Part shown: positions 36,251-46,711 of the stretch, one piece after another
Numbering within the stretch: position 1 is the stretch's first letter
Layout: each line of letters opens with the position of its first letter
Source of the DNA: Sphagnum magellanicum
Taxonomy: Eukaryota; Streptophyta; Sphagnopsida; Sphagnales; Sphagnaceae
NCBI GenBank assembly: GCA_021904315.1
Contig: CM038917.1
Coordinates: 13,314,041 to 13,378,040 of the forward strand
DNA length: 64,000 nt
Reading direction: 5' to 3'
The notes under the pieces: model-generated
What the model saw: the letters and a program-made list of their open reading frames with translations, nothing else
Databases searched by the model: none
What the model was told of the DNA's origin: nothing
Made by a program: the position numbers and the translations under genes

Positions 36251-38071
36251 TGCAAGTGTTATGCCACAAACTCAATAATAAAAATTGCACTTCATTTTCT
36301 TTCATCAACAATTTAGTGATATATAAAACCTTAAATTTCATACGACATCATTTACTGGTTTACACAAGTTGCCCAAGGTTTTTGGCATGTGGTTGTTTCC
36401 AAACACAATCAACATTTATTTTGGAAATAAATATAATCTTTTATTGGTTAGGGTTTAGGTTTAAAGTTTAGGGAACAACAATTTAGGCAAAATTGTTTAG
36501 GTGATTGAAGATTCACTCTGGCATGTATCTTGTTATAGTCAAGGAAATGTTGTCAAATAAATATGTTATATCTACTTGTTTTTGTATTTCAAAAATGTAA
36601 GATGGTTTTTGATTATGTTAACTACTTTATGCAAGAGTGCTTTAGAAATTATAAAAGGAGAGGTTAAAGAAGAGCTTGCAAATAAAAAAGATCCTAGATG
36701 TTTTGTAAAATAAGACAAGGCATTGAAGTCCTGCCAAAAAACATGTTCGACTCCACATTTTTATTTAATAAGGATTCTTATCATGAAAATCTTAATAGTG
36801 ATGCTAAATTTCAAATTTTTTCCTCTACCCAACTTGTTTTTTCAAAAGTCACCTAATCTCAAATGAATTCACTTAATTTGTATGTTTTTATTTCATGTGC
36901 AAATATATCACATGGCCAAAGTTTTGGTGTGCACATTTTGTTCTCTAATTGTGGAACCATTCAAGGTTTGCCCCAACACCACTAAGTGTTTTCTTATTAT
37001 TATTATAAATTTTTATTACAAATTTTTAACCATTCAATTTTGTTTATGACCATTATTTCTATTTGCTTCATTTTTGTGTTCTACTTTTCTTAGAATGTAC
37101 ATTGGTGTCCCAAACTTTAATCTTGTATGAGTCAATTCAAATTGATATGTTAGAGTCCAACAAGCTCATGGGTCATTTCATGTGACATGTTTGTGAATTG
37201 AGATTGTGTGTTATAAATAGTGTTGTGTTTAGTTATATTTCTTTTTTGTTGTGCTATGAAGGACGCAACCCTTGGTGAGGTCTTTTTTTATCACCTTATC
37301 TTATATTTGTGCATGTTTGATTTCCATCATGTTCATGTTGTTTGTTAGTATTGATTATTTGCTGCCAGTTAAGGGCATGTGTTTGATCATTTTGCCAAAT
37401 ATTCTTTGTTAATGTATTTTGGTCTTTAGGTCAACAAGGCATATTTGGCTGTGTGTAAATTGACCACAATGCATTCATTGACAACTACTAAGTTTTCAAC
37501 CATTTGTTATGTGCTAATTGATCAGGTGCACTTCCCAATCTTTGCTAATATCATGTAATTTGTTCTTTTTTATTAGTTTGCAACTTGAGGTTCTTTTCCA
37601 GTGTGGTGCAAAAGGTGTAGAAAATTTGTTTTTTTACAACAATTGTGGTAGGGGTCCATGTTCCAAATCCCATGCAAGATGCACGAAAAGATTAAATATT
37701 AATTGAACAACCAATTTTGGTGTTAGTGACTTCCACCTTCAACCCAAAATAAATTTGCCTTTTGCCTTTATTAGTGAAGACCCATTTCCAGACAATGATG
37801 TCTCTTCTATGTTATATTCCAAAATGTGGCCATGTTCAGAGAAGAGGCTTGAATAGGGCTAAGAATAGCAAGATGATTTTGGTTGTTGATGTGACTATGA
37901 AGCCTAATTTACACTGTTGTTTGTCTTGATGTTATGGTAGAACCTTTCATATATGTTGATGTTCTTCTATGGATGTTATGGTCTTGTTGTTGGATGCAAA
38001 TCATAGCTTTTTGGTTCTAAAGGATGCAACCATTCAATAATTATGAGGATTGAGACTTGAATCTGAAGTTG

Positions 38072-38226
38072 CATTACTAAAAAAATGTGGGTGCAGTTCA
38101 CTAGTCCCCATTCACTAGACCAGTGAATTCACTGCTTTTTCACTAGTCCCCATTCACTATAACTAGTGAATTCACTCAAAATCCAATGAAATCACTTGGC
38201 GTACAAGGACACCTTTTGTTGTAGTG
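38072..38226 (+). mobile_element. CACTA-like MITE (copy 2) with TTG duplication
   Basis: 155 bp from CATTACTAAAAAAATGTGG to CACCTTTTGTTGTAGTG, with imperfect terminal inverted repeats of about 13 bp. It is flanked by TTG at 38069-38071 and TTG at 38227-38229, the 3-bp duplication expected for CACTA superfamily insertions. Inside, CACTAGTCCCCATTCACTA occurs twice with GTGAATTCACT motifs between. It is the inverted counterpart of 26143-26296. Confidence 0.82.
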
Positions 38227-39405
38227 TTGTGTTATAGAAGACCATTTGACAATGAATGTAAAAGGATGCAAAGAAGTTTTTATAGATGCATTAACTTGTC
38301 ATGTAGACTATGCATTGGATGATCATCATGGCAAGTTATGATAAGGCCTCATGTGTGTGTGTAGATTAGAAAGGATACAAAGATATGCATTTATGTATAT
38401 GTGTTCAGGGTTTACGTTTAGGGTTTAGGTGTAGGATTTAGGTTTTGGATGTGGCATTGAACAACCTATGTAGAATGCACTTGAAATGCCCTATATGTAA
38501 TTTCATGACAACCCAATAAAAATTAGACATGTCATTGGAACAAGACTAATTTTGGCTTTGGTAAATTATGCATCAAAATAGAACAAGTGATAGTGCAAGG
38601 ATGTCACTTATAGTTAAACACAAAAAAACTAAATTCACTATCCTTGGTTTTATTTTATTCGCCTTTACTCCCTTATAAATATTTTATTTCACTAAGCCTA
38701 AAATGAGCAAATATTGAGCAAATTGACTTGTCCATAACAACTTGTTGTTGATCACTAAAAAATATAATGATTCCATTTTAACAAGATTTCACTTAATTCT
38801 CTAGACACCATAGTGAAATGTGTACTAAATTAGGCCTCTATGTGTATTAGTGCAAGTTCATGATTTTTTAGTTCATTAGAATCTTCAATTTTTAGTACCA
38901 TACAAATCCTAGCTTTACTTCATGTTTGTTTCTTGACCCTTTCATGTTATGTCTTTGAGAATTAAAGTTCATCATCACTTTAGTCTTCCTATTGCTTTTG
39001 AAGACAATATTGCAATTCAAGATATATATTTTGTTTTGTGGGTTTGCCATAAATTTTGAGTTAATTATTTTATATGGATGTGTACCCATTGTATCTTATG
39101 CCCCATTTAATGTTATTTTTGTGACCTATGTACATCAAACAATTGTTTTGGGGGAAGGGGGATATTAGGTTTTGGATTTATATTTTCCCCCACCCTATTA
39201 TTTATTTATTTATTTAATATGCACATATTTTAGCCACCTATATTTGTTTTTTTTTTTGTTTGTTTTTTTTTTTTGGCATCGAATTTCAAAACCAAAATAT
39301 GAGTTTACACTTTTCATAGTTCAAATGTTATCATTTTGCACAATGTACACCCCACAATCATTGCCCAAGCCTAACAAACGTGTATTACTTGATGGCGTAG
39401 CTATC

Positions 39406-39573
39406 AAATAAACATTTGAAATGAAAAAGTTGCAAATAAACATTTGAAATAAAAAAGTTGCAAATAAACATTTGAAATGAAAAAGATGCAAATAAACATT
39501 TGAAACAAAATAATTGCAAATAAACATCTAAAATGAAAATGCTACATATAAGCATTTGAAATGAAAAAGTTGT
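39406..39573. repeat. 28-bp minisatellite, six copies
   Basis: Six consecutive 28-bp units with the pattern AAATAAACATTTGAAATGAA then AAAGTTGC. The first three are nearly identical and the last three more diverged. The reverse-strand open frame across it (39321-39527) is only the translation of the repeat. Confidence 0.9.
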
Positions 39574-40194
39574 AAAAATTTACGAGCTTTTATTAGTCAT
39601 AAATTCATTTAAAGAAGATGCATCAACACAATTTAACCAATACATGTCTTTTTCTTTTTCATAGTTCATAGTGATAATATGTATAATAAAATCTGCGTCC
39701 ATTCAATTAGTATCAATTACATCATATTTAAATTAAAAATTACCATGTGATTTACTAAATTGGTTTAATAACACTATGATAACATGGCCTCAATTGTTTT
39801 TTAGTTATTGCATTAGGGTTGTTCATCAAATCAATGGGTTGTTTCGAAATGCCCCATCTATTTCCAACTCTTTTTCTAATTCTTTGCATTCTTTGTAATT
39901 ATAACCACCATGTTCCATTACTTATGGCATTAGATTATTGTTGTGGGAAGATTCTATCAACTCCTTATAACCCTAAAATCTAAAACATTAAATGTTAGAT
40001 TTAAATTTCTAAATATTATTCTCCATGCTCACTTAAATGTCCTAAACCCAAATTTAAACTAACTCATTGACCTATAATCACCCTATACAATTAATCAAAA
40101 CATTATTTCACAATAATTGAACCTACTAACAATTAATACTTTCAATTTTTAATGCACATGCTATTTTTTTAATAAATAAATAATAATATTAGAT

Positions 40195-40344
40195 ATTCAC
40201 ACATAAATTATATTAATTATAATTTTATTTTAAAAATATACATAACCTTATTTTTGAACTAATTAACATATAATTTTTACGTGACCACCAATGTATTGCA
40301 CCTTATGTTTTTACTCACATATTTTCTACTTTTCTGGCGTAACA
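40195..40344 (-). repeat. LTR start (family 2) with PPT, minus strand
   Basis: On the minus strand a G-rich tract (40361-40347, GGAG then poly-G) is followed by ATGTTACGCCAGAAAAG. Next come AAGGTGCAATACATTGG and TTATATGTTAATTAG blocks, the same as at 23745-23905. A polypurine tract next to TG is the signature of the start of a 3' LTR. It lies downstream, in minus-strand sense, of the copia RT relic at 41.4-42.0 kb. It is therefore probably that element's 3' LTR; its far end was not found. Confidence 0.55.
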
Positions 40345-41384
40345 TCCCCCCCCCCCCCAACTCCTAAAAATTAACAAGTAAACTATTGTTCAATAACTTT
40401 CATTCGTAAGCTTAATATCATGTGCACAAGATCTATGCTTATGATCCATAACATTCATATTTTAATTGTTTCAAAAAGGTGGGATTTATGATTTCTTTAC
40501 AATGTTTCTATTTTGTGAAATCACAACTTAGTTTGCAACTAATGAAATGTTTTACATTGAACTTTGACCAAACTATCCTTACACCCTAAAATTTGGAATT
40601 AGATGAAAACTTGAATCAACAAGTCTTATCAATATAAAAACCATTAAAACCATAAACTAATGATAAATTTTTTTGACCTAGACCTAGGATTGACAAGTTT
40701 ATATATATTTTAAAATTAATACAATTGCAATTGCTTTTTTTCATTTTAATTGCAAATTTTAGGAACTAGAACCAACAATTTTTTAAAAACCCAAGAACTA
40801 GGCAACATTGGTCATGATCAATGTTGTGAATGTATTTAGTTTGTTTAAAATTGGGGTTTAGGTTTAGGGTCTTGTGACTTGGACCCAAGTTAACATCCTT
40901 TTATTTGAACCAACACACAAATTGGATTGTGGAACTAGTCTTTTACTAGACTTGGAAACCTTAAAATCATTGGGTCAAGATCTTTATGTAGAAAACTTGA
41001 TTTTTTAAAAACATTGCTAAGTAGGGTGAACTTTATAGTTAAGTATTGATTTTCATGCCTATATAAACCCATGTTTTAATTTTGTATAAAAATTTGTACC
41101 CATACAATCTCTAGTGTTGGGGGGTGTAATGTGTACATGAAACCAAATTCAATTTAAAAACTAGGCCTAAAGGTTTTGGAACTTGAAAAAATGTGCTATA
41201 TAATTGGAACCAAAGGGTTTTAAGTTTTCAAGAACTAAACTTAAACCTCATCTAAAGAACTTTTTAAAAAATGTCAATTAAAACCAAAGTTTTTCTCAAA
41301 AAGGAAGAATTGCACAACATCGGTCATGACATAATGCAAATTTCCCAAATTTATTCTCAATTTTTTTTTCAAATTTTTAATAAT

Positions 41385-41985
41385 AAACAATATCTAAATT
41401 ACTATCTTTTGTAAGAATCAAATTATCAACATAAATGACCACAATTATAAGTTCCCATTGGTTTTATAAAATAAAATGAAAAAATTACTATGTATACTTG
41501 TAAATTAAATAACAAAAAAATATTAACCTATATTATTTGACCATGCTTTCTAGGTGCTTGCTCAAATCCATTGAAGTGTAAACAAATTGATAATGTGTTT
41601 AATCAATATAACATAATGGTTGTTCCACATCCACTTCTTGCAAATCATTGCATAGAAATACATTATTTACATCCATCTAATGTAAAGGTCATCCTTTTGT
41701 TATATCTATGACAATAATTGCTTTCATTATTGTGATTTTAACAATTAGGTTATACGTTTCTTCATAGTCTATGATATAAGTTTGAGCATATATTCTCATA
41801 ACAACCAATCATGGTTATATTTGTTCAAATATTCATCTATATCATGCTTGGACTTTTACACCCAATTTGCCTTTTGTCTTTAAGCAAATGATATAATGTA
41901 ATTGGGTGAGGAGATTCGTGAATGAAAGCCTTGCCAAGGTAGAATCAAAGGTAAACTCACATTTAATGAATGCTTTCACTCATGG
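41385..41985 (-). pseudogene. Ty1/copia reverse transcriptase relic
   Basis: The minus-strand translation, with frameshifts, follows the copia RT. It shows a WDLVPLP/GCKWVFK-like block near 41860-41900, then YxxDYEETYNLIVKI near 41740, then LHQMDVNNVFLxxDLQE near 41650. A LILTKD block preceded by VVIYVDN follows near 41415-41445. YVDN at 41433-41422 replaces the YVDD active site. No integrase or gag was recognised upstream. A candidate 3' LTR lies at about 40.34 kb and below. Confidence 0.78.
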
Positions 41986-42717
41986 GCCTCATCTAACATA
42001 AAACCATGACTTAAATTTAAATCATGAAATAAATTATGTTGTAATGACAATATAAAATGAAATGTATTTTTCAAAATATGAAATGTGAAAAAATATGCTT
42101 CAAGGAACAAGGGTTTTTTTTTTCAATTTTTTTGAGGTAGGTGGGTGGGCTAGTAATCATCCACAAGAGGACTTAAACTAACTATAGGTTAAAGAAAACA
42201 TTAAAAAATCATGTTTTAAATTTGAATAATGAAGTAGATTATGTTGTAACGAACAATATAAAATGAAGAAATGTGCCTCCACATTTCAAAGATGAAGGAA
42301 TTATTTCCACCCAATTTTCTAAGGTAGGTGGCTTAGCAATCATCAACAAGAGGACTTAACCAAATGTGGTTAAAGGTGAGAAAGGATGTTAAGAAAAATT
42401 AGGGTTCTTACTATGTATTAATGACATGTTGGAATTTGTTGTTTAAATATGGCAATTTCATATTTTTCCTGTCAAAATATGGTGACTTTGTGCCATTATT
42501 TCCAAAATAATCCTTTGTGGGATTCACAATTATTATTTTGTGGGGACTCCAAGTGGTGAAATGTTGTGAAGAAAACATTATCATCAAAGATAATATATTT
42601 GATAACTAAAAAAATTAAGCAAAAAATTTACTAGAGTATGTTGGTGTGTGATTATGTTGGTTTTACATTCATAGGTCGAATGAAAAAATGATTCTTAATG
42701 TTTTTGAATTTTCATAT

Positions 42718-43490
42718 GTGGTGTATAGCCAAAATTGGGTAAATATTTTTATGAATGATCACCAATTTGGATACAATACAATTTTCTAAAAACAAAAACC
42801 GCTAGCTCTAATCAATGTTTTTTTTGGGGTTGTGAAGTTTTGATTTTTTTGGTAACCTGAGAAATATGAGTTCAACACAGTCAAAGAATTTTTGTGAAAA
42901 AAATGGCCCTAATGCACCCTATGAAACAAAATTGGAAAAAAAAAAACACTGCAGGCCAATTAAATATTTTTTTGGGGGATGAATTTTCGACCTGAAAAAT
43001 ATGGTTTCAACACGTATAAAGGATATTTGTGAGAAGGGTCATAATTTGCCAGATTTCGAGAATTTTTTTTGCCATAATTATAGTCTAAATATATAAAATG
43101 ATGCTTAAAATGTTTTACTTCCATATTTGGTATACAGCCAAATTTGGTTAAATTTTCTTGGTTATGATCGATAGCCAAAAAGAAAATTAAAGCAATTGGC
43201 GGAAAAAAAACACTGCTACCAAGAAACGAAATCGAAACAACAGCGCTTTTTTTTAAGGGCGAAACTTTTTTAAGAAAATGATTTTGGAGGTTTTCAGTCG
43301 CCAAAAGTGGGAAAAAAATAAAAATAAAATTAGCCAGATTCATATGCTTGGTTTTCATTGTGTAGCCAAATTTTTTTATTGAAAGGTTATTAAAAGAGTT
43401 TTTTTTTTTTTTGTTTTCCTGGTTAATAGCCAGATTTGGCTAAATCTTCCTATGGATGATCACCACTTTGGCTACAAATTAAAATTCCTA
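42718..43490 (-). repeat. Promoter-proximal CArG repeat, copies B1-B3
   Basis: Three copies of the CArG repeat core, inverted relative to the copies at 13812-14434, lie near 42723-42800, 43128-43200 and 43420-43490. Each reads AGCCAAATTTGGTTAAAT-like, then TATGGATGATCACC, then TTTGGCTAC. CC(A/T)6GG boxes are CCAAAATTGG (42729-42738) and CCAAATTTGG (43138-43147). The third copy has CCAGATTTGG (43430-43439), which breaks the consensus. The stretches between copies also share AAAACACTGC and CCGC motifs. The array ends 20 bp before the TA run of gene 2. Confidence 0.72.
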
Positions 43491-43510
43491 AAAATACCGC
43501 CGATGCGAGG

Positions 43511-43527
43511 TATATATATATATATAT
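43511..43527 (+). promoter_or_regulatory. Candidate TATA tract of gene 2
   Basis: A TATATA run lies 204 bp before the start codon at 43731, right after the last copy of the CArG repeat. Sequence after it becomes GC-richer, and a GAGAGAGAGA stretch (43663-43690) precedes the start codon, typical of a plant 5' UTR. Confidence 0.5.
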
Positions 43528-43730
43528 TTGATTTTTTTCACTGTATTTTTGGCGACTGAGCTGTCGCAGTTTCTTCTTCGCCTCCTTCCCGTTCCAAGCT
43601 TTGCTTTGGAACGTTTGCGCCGAGGCTCGCCCACTTCATCACACTAGAACACACTCGGCAGACAGAGAGAGAGAGAGATCGAGAGCAGAAGAGATTGCTA
43701 AAGAGTTTGAAAGGGGGTTTGATTGACGGA

Positions 43731-46711
43731 ATGGATGAAGGAGATGGCGGCTGGGAAGAACTCCGGAAGGAGGCACGCAAGGTCGAAGGAGATCTGGATG
43801 TCAAGCTGTCGTCTTACAACAAGCTTGGAGGCATGCTTGCCCATGGAGGTGCAAACCCTAATCGCATTTTTTGTTTCTTTTTTTGGCCCCCTTCTGTTGC
43901 TCCCCGTTTTCTCACCACTTCATGCATTTGCCTGCATATCTAGGCGATCTTTTTGGGCTCCTGAATCAGGGCTACCGCCCATTGGGGTTGCATGCGAGAT
44001 TGTTAGTCGTGACGAGAGAGGGCCAGTAGACAAACCAGTCATCTGTAGCAAGGGACTTCCTTTTATTCTTGGAAGAAGATTGTTCAACCTGTAGATAAGT
44101 AGTAAATGAACTGATTTGCTTCTAACGGGTGAAAAATGCCACATCCTATTGTCTGGGTTAATAGCATTTGGAATCTTTTCTGCATGGTTTACCATCCTGA
44201 AATCAATCAGAGTTTTGGGGTTGCATCATTTGCACGATATCTCTTGCTTGTTGCAGTCTTAGAACAATGCAAATCTGAGTATGTGGGAGGGCTTTCTGCT
44301 TTGATGCTGATAATATTGGAGGGGTTTGCTGTCATGGTGATTTTAGGGTTTGTGGATGTGGGATCAGGAGCAGAAGGGGTGGGAGGGGATGGGTCATGGA
44401 AATCGATGGAGATGGAGATTGAGTCCTTGCTGGAGAAGCTATTGGACATCAATGATGCAATGAGCCGGTGTGTGGCAGCTGCCATTTCAACTACCTCTGT
44501 CACTCAGAAACTGGCTCGCCATCGAGACATTCTTCATGAATTCACCCAGGTCTTTTGTCCCAGCTTTTTTCTTGCCAGACCTCTTGACTGTTTTACTCAA
44601 TATGGATGGATGGATGGATGGATTGAGGAAGCACCTGCATTGCTCTGTTGCTTGTTTCCACAATACCTTCGACCCGATTGTATTTTGGCAGTTGTAGCTT
44701 TTCCATTCTTATGAGCTTGAAATTCTGACACTTGTTTTGGATTTGGCACTCTTATCCAGCATCCTGAGTTTACCACTTGGGGGTTTGAAGAAGGGGTTGA
44801 TAGAATTAAGAAAAATTTCTTACTTGTGATGGATTTTGAGTCATGAATACAGGAGTTCCGACGTACAAAGAACAACATCAGCTTGATGCGTGAGCATGCA
44901 GAGCTTTTGACTTCTGTTCGCAATGATATTAGTGAGTATAAGGTATGTTTTTCTTTCCTTGTTGTTTGTAGCTAGCATAATCACACTTAAAAACCAGGTT
45001 TCCTGCAATCCTGAATGATGTTTTCCTTTATATTCCCCTGATTCATTGAGCTATCCAGTATTAGGCCTAAGGCTTTCATGACTAAGAATAGAGACTCAGT
45101 ATGTCGGTTAATGTCTGAGATTGACATATGATCACTGCTTGGACCTGAAATGGGAACGTTCCAGTACCTAGTCACTACCACACATGTTGCTGTTGCTGGT
45201 CAGTGAACCTGCAAGAGACTTTTGCTATGGTTCATACTGCTCTTTTCTAATTCTGTTTTCTATTTGTGCTATTTTTGTATGGGTTTTCCTTTTTCACTCC
45301 TATGGCTTGCTGTGATGAGTGTGTTAGACTAGAGATTTTCCAAACCTTATTATCAGGTCATTTCATGATTTCTGTTAAGTGGGACTTCACTTCTGATTAT
45401 TGAGGAGTTCTCAAATGTCATGACAATATTCCTGTGATCCAAATTGCTGGAGGGGGTTGAAGTGAAAAAGGATATCCCAGCATTAAGTTTCAAATTCCCA
45501 GATATTGAAACTGCACAGGCTGACAAGCTCTGCATCTCAGTCTTGATAGTGTATGTACCTGCATGCAAGTTTGGTACAGAAGTTTCTTGCATTGAGACTT
45601 TCCACTGTTCTCTCCAATCACCCACCTCACAATTATTGCACATTTTAATTAGGTTAAGATCCATGGAAACCTTCCTGCTAGCAACAAATCTTCTGGGCCC
45701 ATTTCTATCTTCTTTGCTATTGCTCAATTGGTTGACCTGGTGTCATTGATTTAATGGTTTTCCTGGGTGCAATTTGCTTGAATGAATATAGTTTATTTAT
45801 GCATTAGACATGCGGATTGTGCCAAATCAAGTTAAGATTACAATTTCATTTTGATCCTTGGATCCTTGCATTGAAGGAACAGTCAGTTAAGTGTTGTGCA
45901 ATTGGATTTCTTTCTGTTTTGTGCTACAAAGCAGGCTGTTTTCTCCTTTTGCCTCCCATACATGTCCTATGCCCAAGACTGTTCTAGATGACTAGCTGGT
46001 ATACTAGTTTGAGACTTTGAGCATTTGATGAAGTTTACTTCAAGGGCCTCACTGTACTTGATGTGTGGTGGAAGCAGGCATCTGGAAGTTTGTCCCCTGG
46101 TCCTAGCCTGCTGAGGGAGCGGGGTGCAATTCATGGTAATATTTTGCAGGTAAGTCTCACCTCAGTATGCCAAGGTCTTCATGGTAGCTTTTTGTAGCCC
46201 CTGAGTGCATGAGGTGTTTTTTGTTATATGTAAATTACCTAATGAATTATGCATACAGCATGTAAGGTTTTGTGATTTCTTCATGCATTGTAGGCTTCTG
46301 GAAGTAATTTTTCAAGTGTGGGGGAAGGCAGGTGGATGAGGTCATAAATCAAGCCCAGGCTACGAAAGGGGCACTTGCAGCCCAGCGCTCAGCTTTCATG
46401 GAAATTCAGGGCAAGCTAAAGCAACTAGCCGATCGGTTTCCTGTTGTTCGTGGTTTGCTAGGTAAGCTTTTTGGAAAAAAATTGGCACATGCTCTTTCTC
46501 TGTTGCAACCCTACAAAAATCTGGTTCATGGGAAGTTGATCTACATCAGTAAGCAATTTTGCTAATGGGACAATCTAAAGCTCTTGGTGTGAGTTCTGCT
46601 GGGGTATTTGCAGGGGCGATCAAGCGGAAAAGATCAAAGGACACATTGATTCTAGCAGGGGTGATTACAGCCTGCTCTCTTTTCCTCATCATTTACTGGA
46701 TTTCAAAATAA
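43731..46711 (+). CDS. GOS12: Golgi Qb-SNARE, GOS12 type
   Basis: Golgi SNARE of the GOS1/GOS28 family, which mediates vesicle fusion within the Golgi and between ER and Golgi. Coding exons are 43731-43848, 44347-44549, 44853-44942, 46078-46149, 46332-46461 and 46614-46711. All have GT-AG junctions, total 711 nt and give 236 aa, against about 238 for Arabidopsis GOS12. The N-terminal block is WEELRKEARKVEGDLDVKLS. It is followed by SWKSMEMEIESLLEKLLDIN, TTSVTQKLARHRDILHEFTQ, the SNARE helix with DEVINQAQATKGALAAQRSA (layer glutamine about residue 179), RFPVVRGLLG, and a C-terminal anchor helix ending FLIIYWISK. There is no signal peptide, as expected for a tail-anchored SNARE. The start was chosen at the first ATG in frame, which gives the family-length N-terminus. 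A TTG at 43695 opens the frame further but has no support. Conservation is high throughout, so the gene looks functional. Confidence 0.94.

Noticed and set aside
39321-39527. Repetitive 68-aa minus-strand frame
   Set aside because: Pure translation of the 28-bp minisatellite.
39406-39573. Repeated 28-bp units as a CRISPR array
   Set aside because: Units are directly adjacent with no unique spacers, and the DNA is a plant nuclear sequence.
43695-43730. Upstream extension of gene 2 (start at TTG 43695)
   Set aside because: Non-ATG start, no family similarity in the added residues, and the ATG at 43731 gives the normal GOS12 length.
43920-44340. Open frames inside intron 1 of gene 2
   Set aside because: No family similarity, and the flanking exons join in frame without them.
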